A stretch of 64,000 nucleotides of DNA from Halisarca cf. caerulea (lineage: Eukaryota; Porifera; Demospongiae; Chondrillida; Halisarcidae): the NCBI GenBank assembly GCA_963170055.1, contig CAUJGJ010000040.1, positions 1-64,000 on the forward strand, in the 5' to 3' direction. This document shows positions 61,801-64,000 of this stretch, in pieces. Each line of letters opens with the position of its first letter. Position 1 is the first letter of the stretch. The notes below the pieces were generated by a model. The model had not been told where the DNA came from and ran no database searches. It saw nothing but the letters and a program-made list of their open reading frames with translations. Made by a program: the position numbers and the translations under genes.

Positions 61801-64000
61801 GTGCTAGTGCCAAATATTGGTCTTAGAACCACCATATCCAACACTACACAAATATGCCCACAGCACTTCAGAAACTTCATGTGTATACATCCACTTACAA
61901 TGTGCGTGGTGCTAGTACCAAATATTGGTGTTAGAACCACCACATCCAACACTACACAAATATGCCCACAGCACTTCAGAAACCTCGTGTGTGTCCACTG
62001 GGAATGTACGTGGTGCTAGTGCCAAATATTGGTATTAGCACCAGCATATCCAACACTACACAAATACGCCCACAGCACTTCAGAAACTTCATGTGTGTCC
62101 ACTGGGAATGTGCGTGGTGCTAGTGCCAAATATTGGTCTTAGAACCACCATATCCAACAGTACACAAATATGCCCACAGCACTTCAGAAACTTCATGTGT
62201 GTCCACTGGGAATGTGCGTGGTGCTAGTGCTAAATATTGGTATTTGCACCAGCGTATCCAACACTACACAAATATGCCCACAGCACTTCAGAAAGTTCAT
62301 GTGTGTCCACTTACAATGTGCGTGGTGCTAGTGCCAAATATTGGTATTTGCACCAGCGTATCCAACACTACACAAATATGCCCACAGCACTTCAGAAACT
62401 TCATGTGTGTCCTCTGGGAATGTGTGTGGTGCTAATGCCAAATATTGGTCTTAGAACCACCATATCCAACACTACACAAATATGCCCACAGCACTTCAGA
62501 AACTTCATGTGTGTCCACTGGGAATGTGCGTGGTGCTATTGCCAAATATTGGTATTAGCACCAGCATATCCAACACTACACAAATACGCCCACAGCACTT
62601 CAGAAACTTCATGTGTGTCCACTGGGAATGTGCGTGGTGCTAGTGCCAAATATTGGTGTTAGAACCACCATATCCAACATTACACAAATATGCCCACAGC
62701 ACTTCAGAAACTTCATGTGTATACATCCACTTACAATGTGCGTGGTGCTAGTACCAAATATTGGTGTTAGAACCACCATATCCAACACTACACAAATATG
62801 CCCACAGCACTTCAGAAACCTCATGTGTGTCCACTGGGAATGTACGTGGTGCTAGTGCCAAATATTGGTATTAGCACCAGCATATCCAACACTACACAAA
62901 TACGCCCACAGCACATCAGAAACTTCATGTGTGTCCACTGGGAATGTGCGTGGTGCTAGTGCCAAATATTGGTCTTAGAACCACCATATCCAACACTACA
63001 CAAATATGCCCACAGCACTTCAGAAACTTCATGTGTGTCCACTGGGAATGTGCGTGGTGCTAGTGCTAAATATTGGTATTTGCACCAGCGTATCCAACAC
63101 TACACAAATATGCCCACAGCACTTCAGAAAGTTCATGTGTGTCCACTTACAATGTGCGTGGTGCTAGTGCCAAATATTGGTATTTGCACCAGCGTATCCA
63201 ACACTACACAAATATGCCCACAGCACTTCAGAAACTTCATGTGTGTCCTCTGGGAATGTGTGTGGTGCTAATGCCAAATATTGGTCTTAGAACCACCATA
63301 TCCAACACTACACAAATATGCCCACAGCACTTCAGAAACTTCATGTGTGTCCACTGGGAATGTGCGTGGTGCTATTGCCAAATATTGGTATTAGCACCAG
63401 CATATCCAACACTACACAAATACGCCCACAGCACTTCAGAAACTTCATGTGTGTCCACTGGGAATGTGCGTGGTGCTAGTGCCAAATATTGGTGTTAGAA
63501 CCACCATATCCAACATTACACAAATATGCCCACAGCACTTCAGAAACTTCATGTGTATACATCCACTTACAATGTGCGTGGTGCTAGTACCAAATATTGG
63601 TGTTAGAACCACCATATCCAACACTACACAAATATGCCCACAGCACTTCAGAAACCTCATGTGTGTCCACTGGGAATGTACGTGGTGCTAGTGCCAAATA
63701 TTGGTATTAGCACCAGCATATCCAACACTACACAAATACGCCCACAGCACATCAGAAACTTCATGTGTGTCCACTGGGAATGTGCGTGGTGCTAGTGCCA
63801 AATATTGGTCTTAGAACCACCATATCCAACACTACACAAATATGCCCACAGCACTTCAGAAACTTCATGTGTGTCCACTGGGAATGTGCGTGGTGCTAGT
63901 GCTAAATATTGGTATTTGCACCAGCGTATCCAACACTACACAAATATGCCCACAGCACTTCAGAAAGTTCATGTGTGTCCACTGGGAATTTGCGTGGTGC
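58898..64000 (+). repeat. 8418-bp higher-order repeat, copy 2 (cut by window end)
   Basis: Matches copy 1 without visible differences at every marker checked to the last bases of the window (GGGAATTTGCGTGGTGC at the end corresponds to 55569). Near identity over 5.1 kb means a very recent duplication or an assembly duplication. Confidence 0.85.

Larger units (their letters stand above)
46919..64000 (+). repeat. 104-bp satellite, main array (about 164 units, continues past window)
   Basis: Head-to-tail units with core GTGCGTGGTGCTAGTGCCAA, ATATTGGT, CCAACACTACACAAATA, GCCCACAGCACTTCAGAAAC and TTCATGTGTGTCCACTGGGA. In many stretches two types alternate: type A (GTATTAGCACCAGC with ATACGCC) and type B (GTCTTAGAACCACC with ATATGCC), giving a 208-base dimer. 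Length variants include a 108-base unit (TATACATCC insertion) and units lacking about 12 bases (GAAACTCCACTGG at 47849, 57628 and 58241). Because 104 is not a multiple of three, 100-codon frames recur every three units; these are not genes. Confidence 0.97.

Noticed and set aside
46828..63691. Dozens of 60-154-codon open frames with CVVLVPNIG...CPQHFRNFMCVHWECAWC
   Set aside because: They are produced by the 104-bp satellite being read in rotating frames; the same peptide recurs only because the DNA repeats. No start context, splice sites or domain.
46919..64000. CRISPR array
   Set aside because: There are no unique spacers between conserved repeats; the whole 104-bp unit repeats, and the host is a eukaryote.
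46919..64000. CENP-B box in the 104-bp satellite
   Set aside because: The unit contains no TTCG....A..CGGG pattern; any centromere role would have to be shown another way.

Overview
The window is animal nuclear DNA, not bacterial: genes are split by GT-AG introns, the introns are packed with CA/GT microsatellites, minisatellites and small DNA transposons, and the intact genes are eukaryotic (ABCF3, a YOR131C-like HAD phosphatase, the meiotic axis protein SYCP2). The mix of a meiotic SYCP2, ankyrin-LRR and Ig-domain genes in AT-rich DNA fits an invertebrate metazoan. A demosponge is plausible but the sequence does not prove it. A 200-base run of N at 44001-44200 marks an assembly gap.

Layout. 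1-151: a foldback element at the window edge. 690-1060: a TIR element with long C/G runs. 1722-2667 (-): one large exon of an ankyrin-LRR protein, possibly LRRK/ROCO-like. About 2.9-7.6 kb: a tandem duplication of roughly 2.4 kb, each copy carrying a two-exon, two-Ig-domain gene (-). 7912-8925: a TA-flanked element whose own terminal repeat has grown into about 27 tandem 32-bp units. 9567-9950 (-): a non-LTR retrotransposon tail. 10677-22280 (-): ABCF3, which I could assemble completely from 21 exons into a 700-residue reading frame. 25679-28286 (+): a three-exon HAD phosphatase of 248 residues. 28997-43087 (+): a SYCP2-like gene of about 30 exons and about 1,476 residues. 45104-45810 (-): a broken DDE transposase. 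45.83-64.0 kb: a 104-bp satellite array that contains an inversion, an A/B dimer pattern, and higher-order repeats of 624, 836, 1664 and 8418 bp.

The coding genes are not a pathway. ABCF3 is a cytosolic ribosome/translation-associated ATPase, the HAD enzyme is metabolic, and SYCP2 builds the meiotic chromosome axis. They look like ordinary neighbours. The unusual content is in the repeats. A 40-bp minisatellite has copied the 3' splice site of the last ABCF3 exon about 18 times. Two unrelated TIR elements contain tandem arrays made from their own ends. The large satellite abuts a decayed transposase and shows nested higher-order structure like that of young satellite arrays. I found no CRISPR, operon, or other prokaryote-type system.
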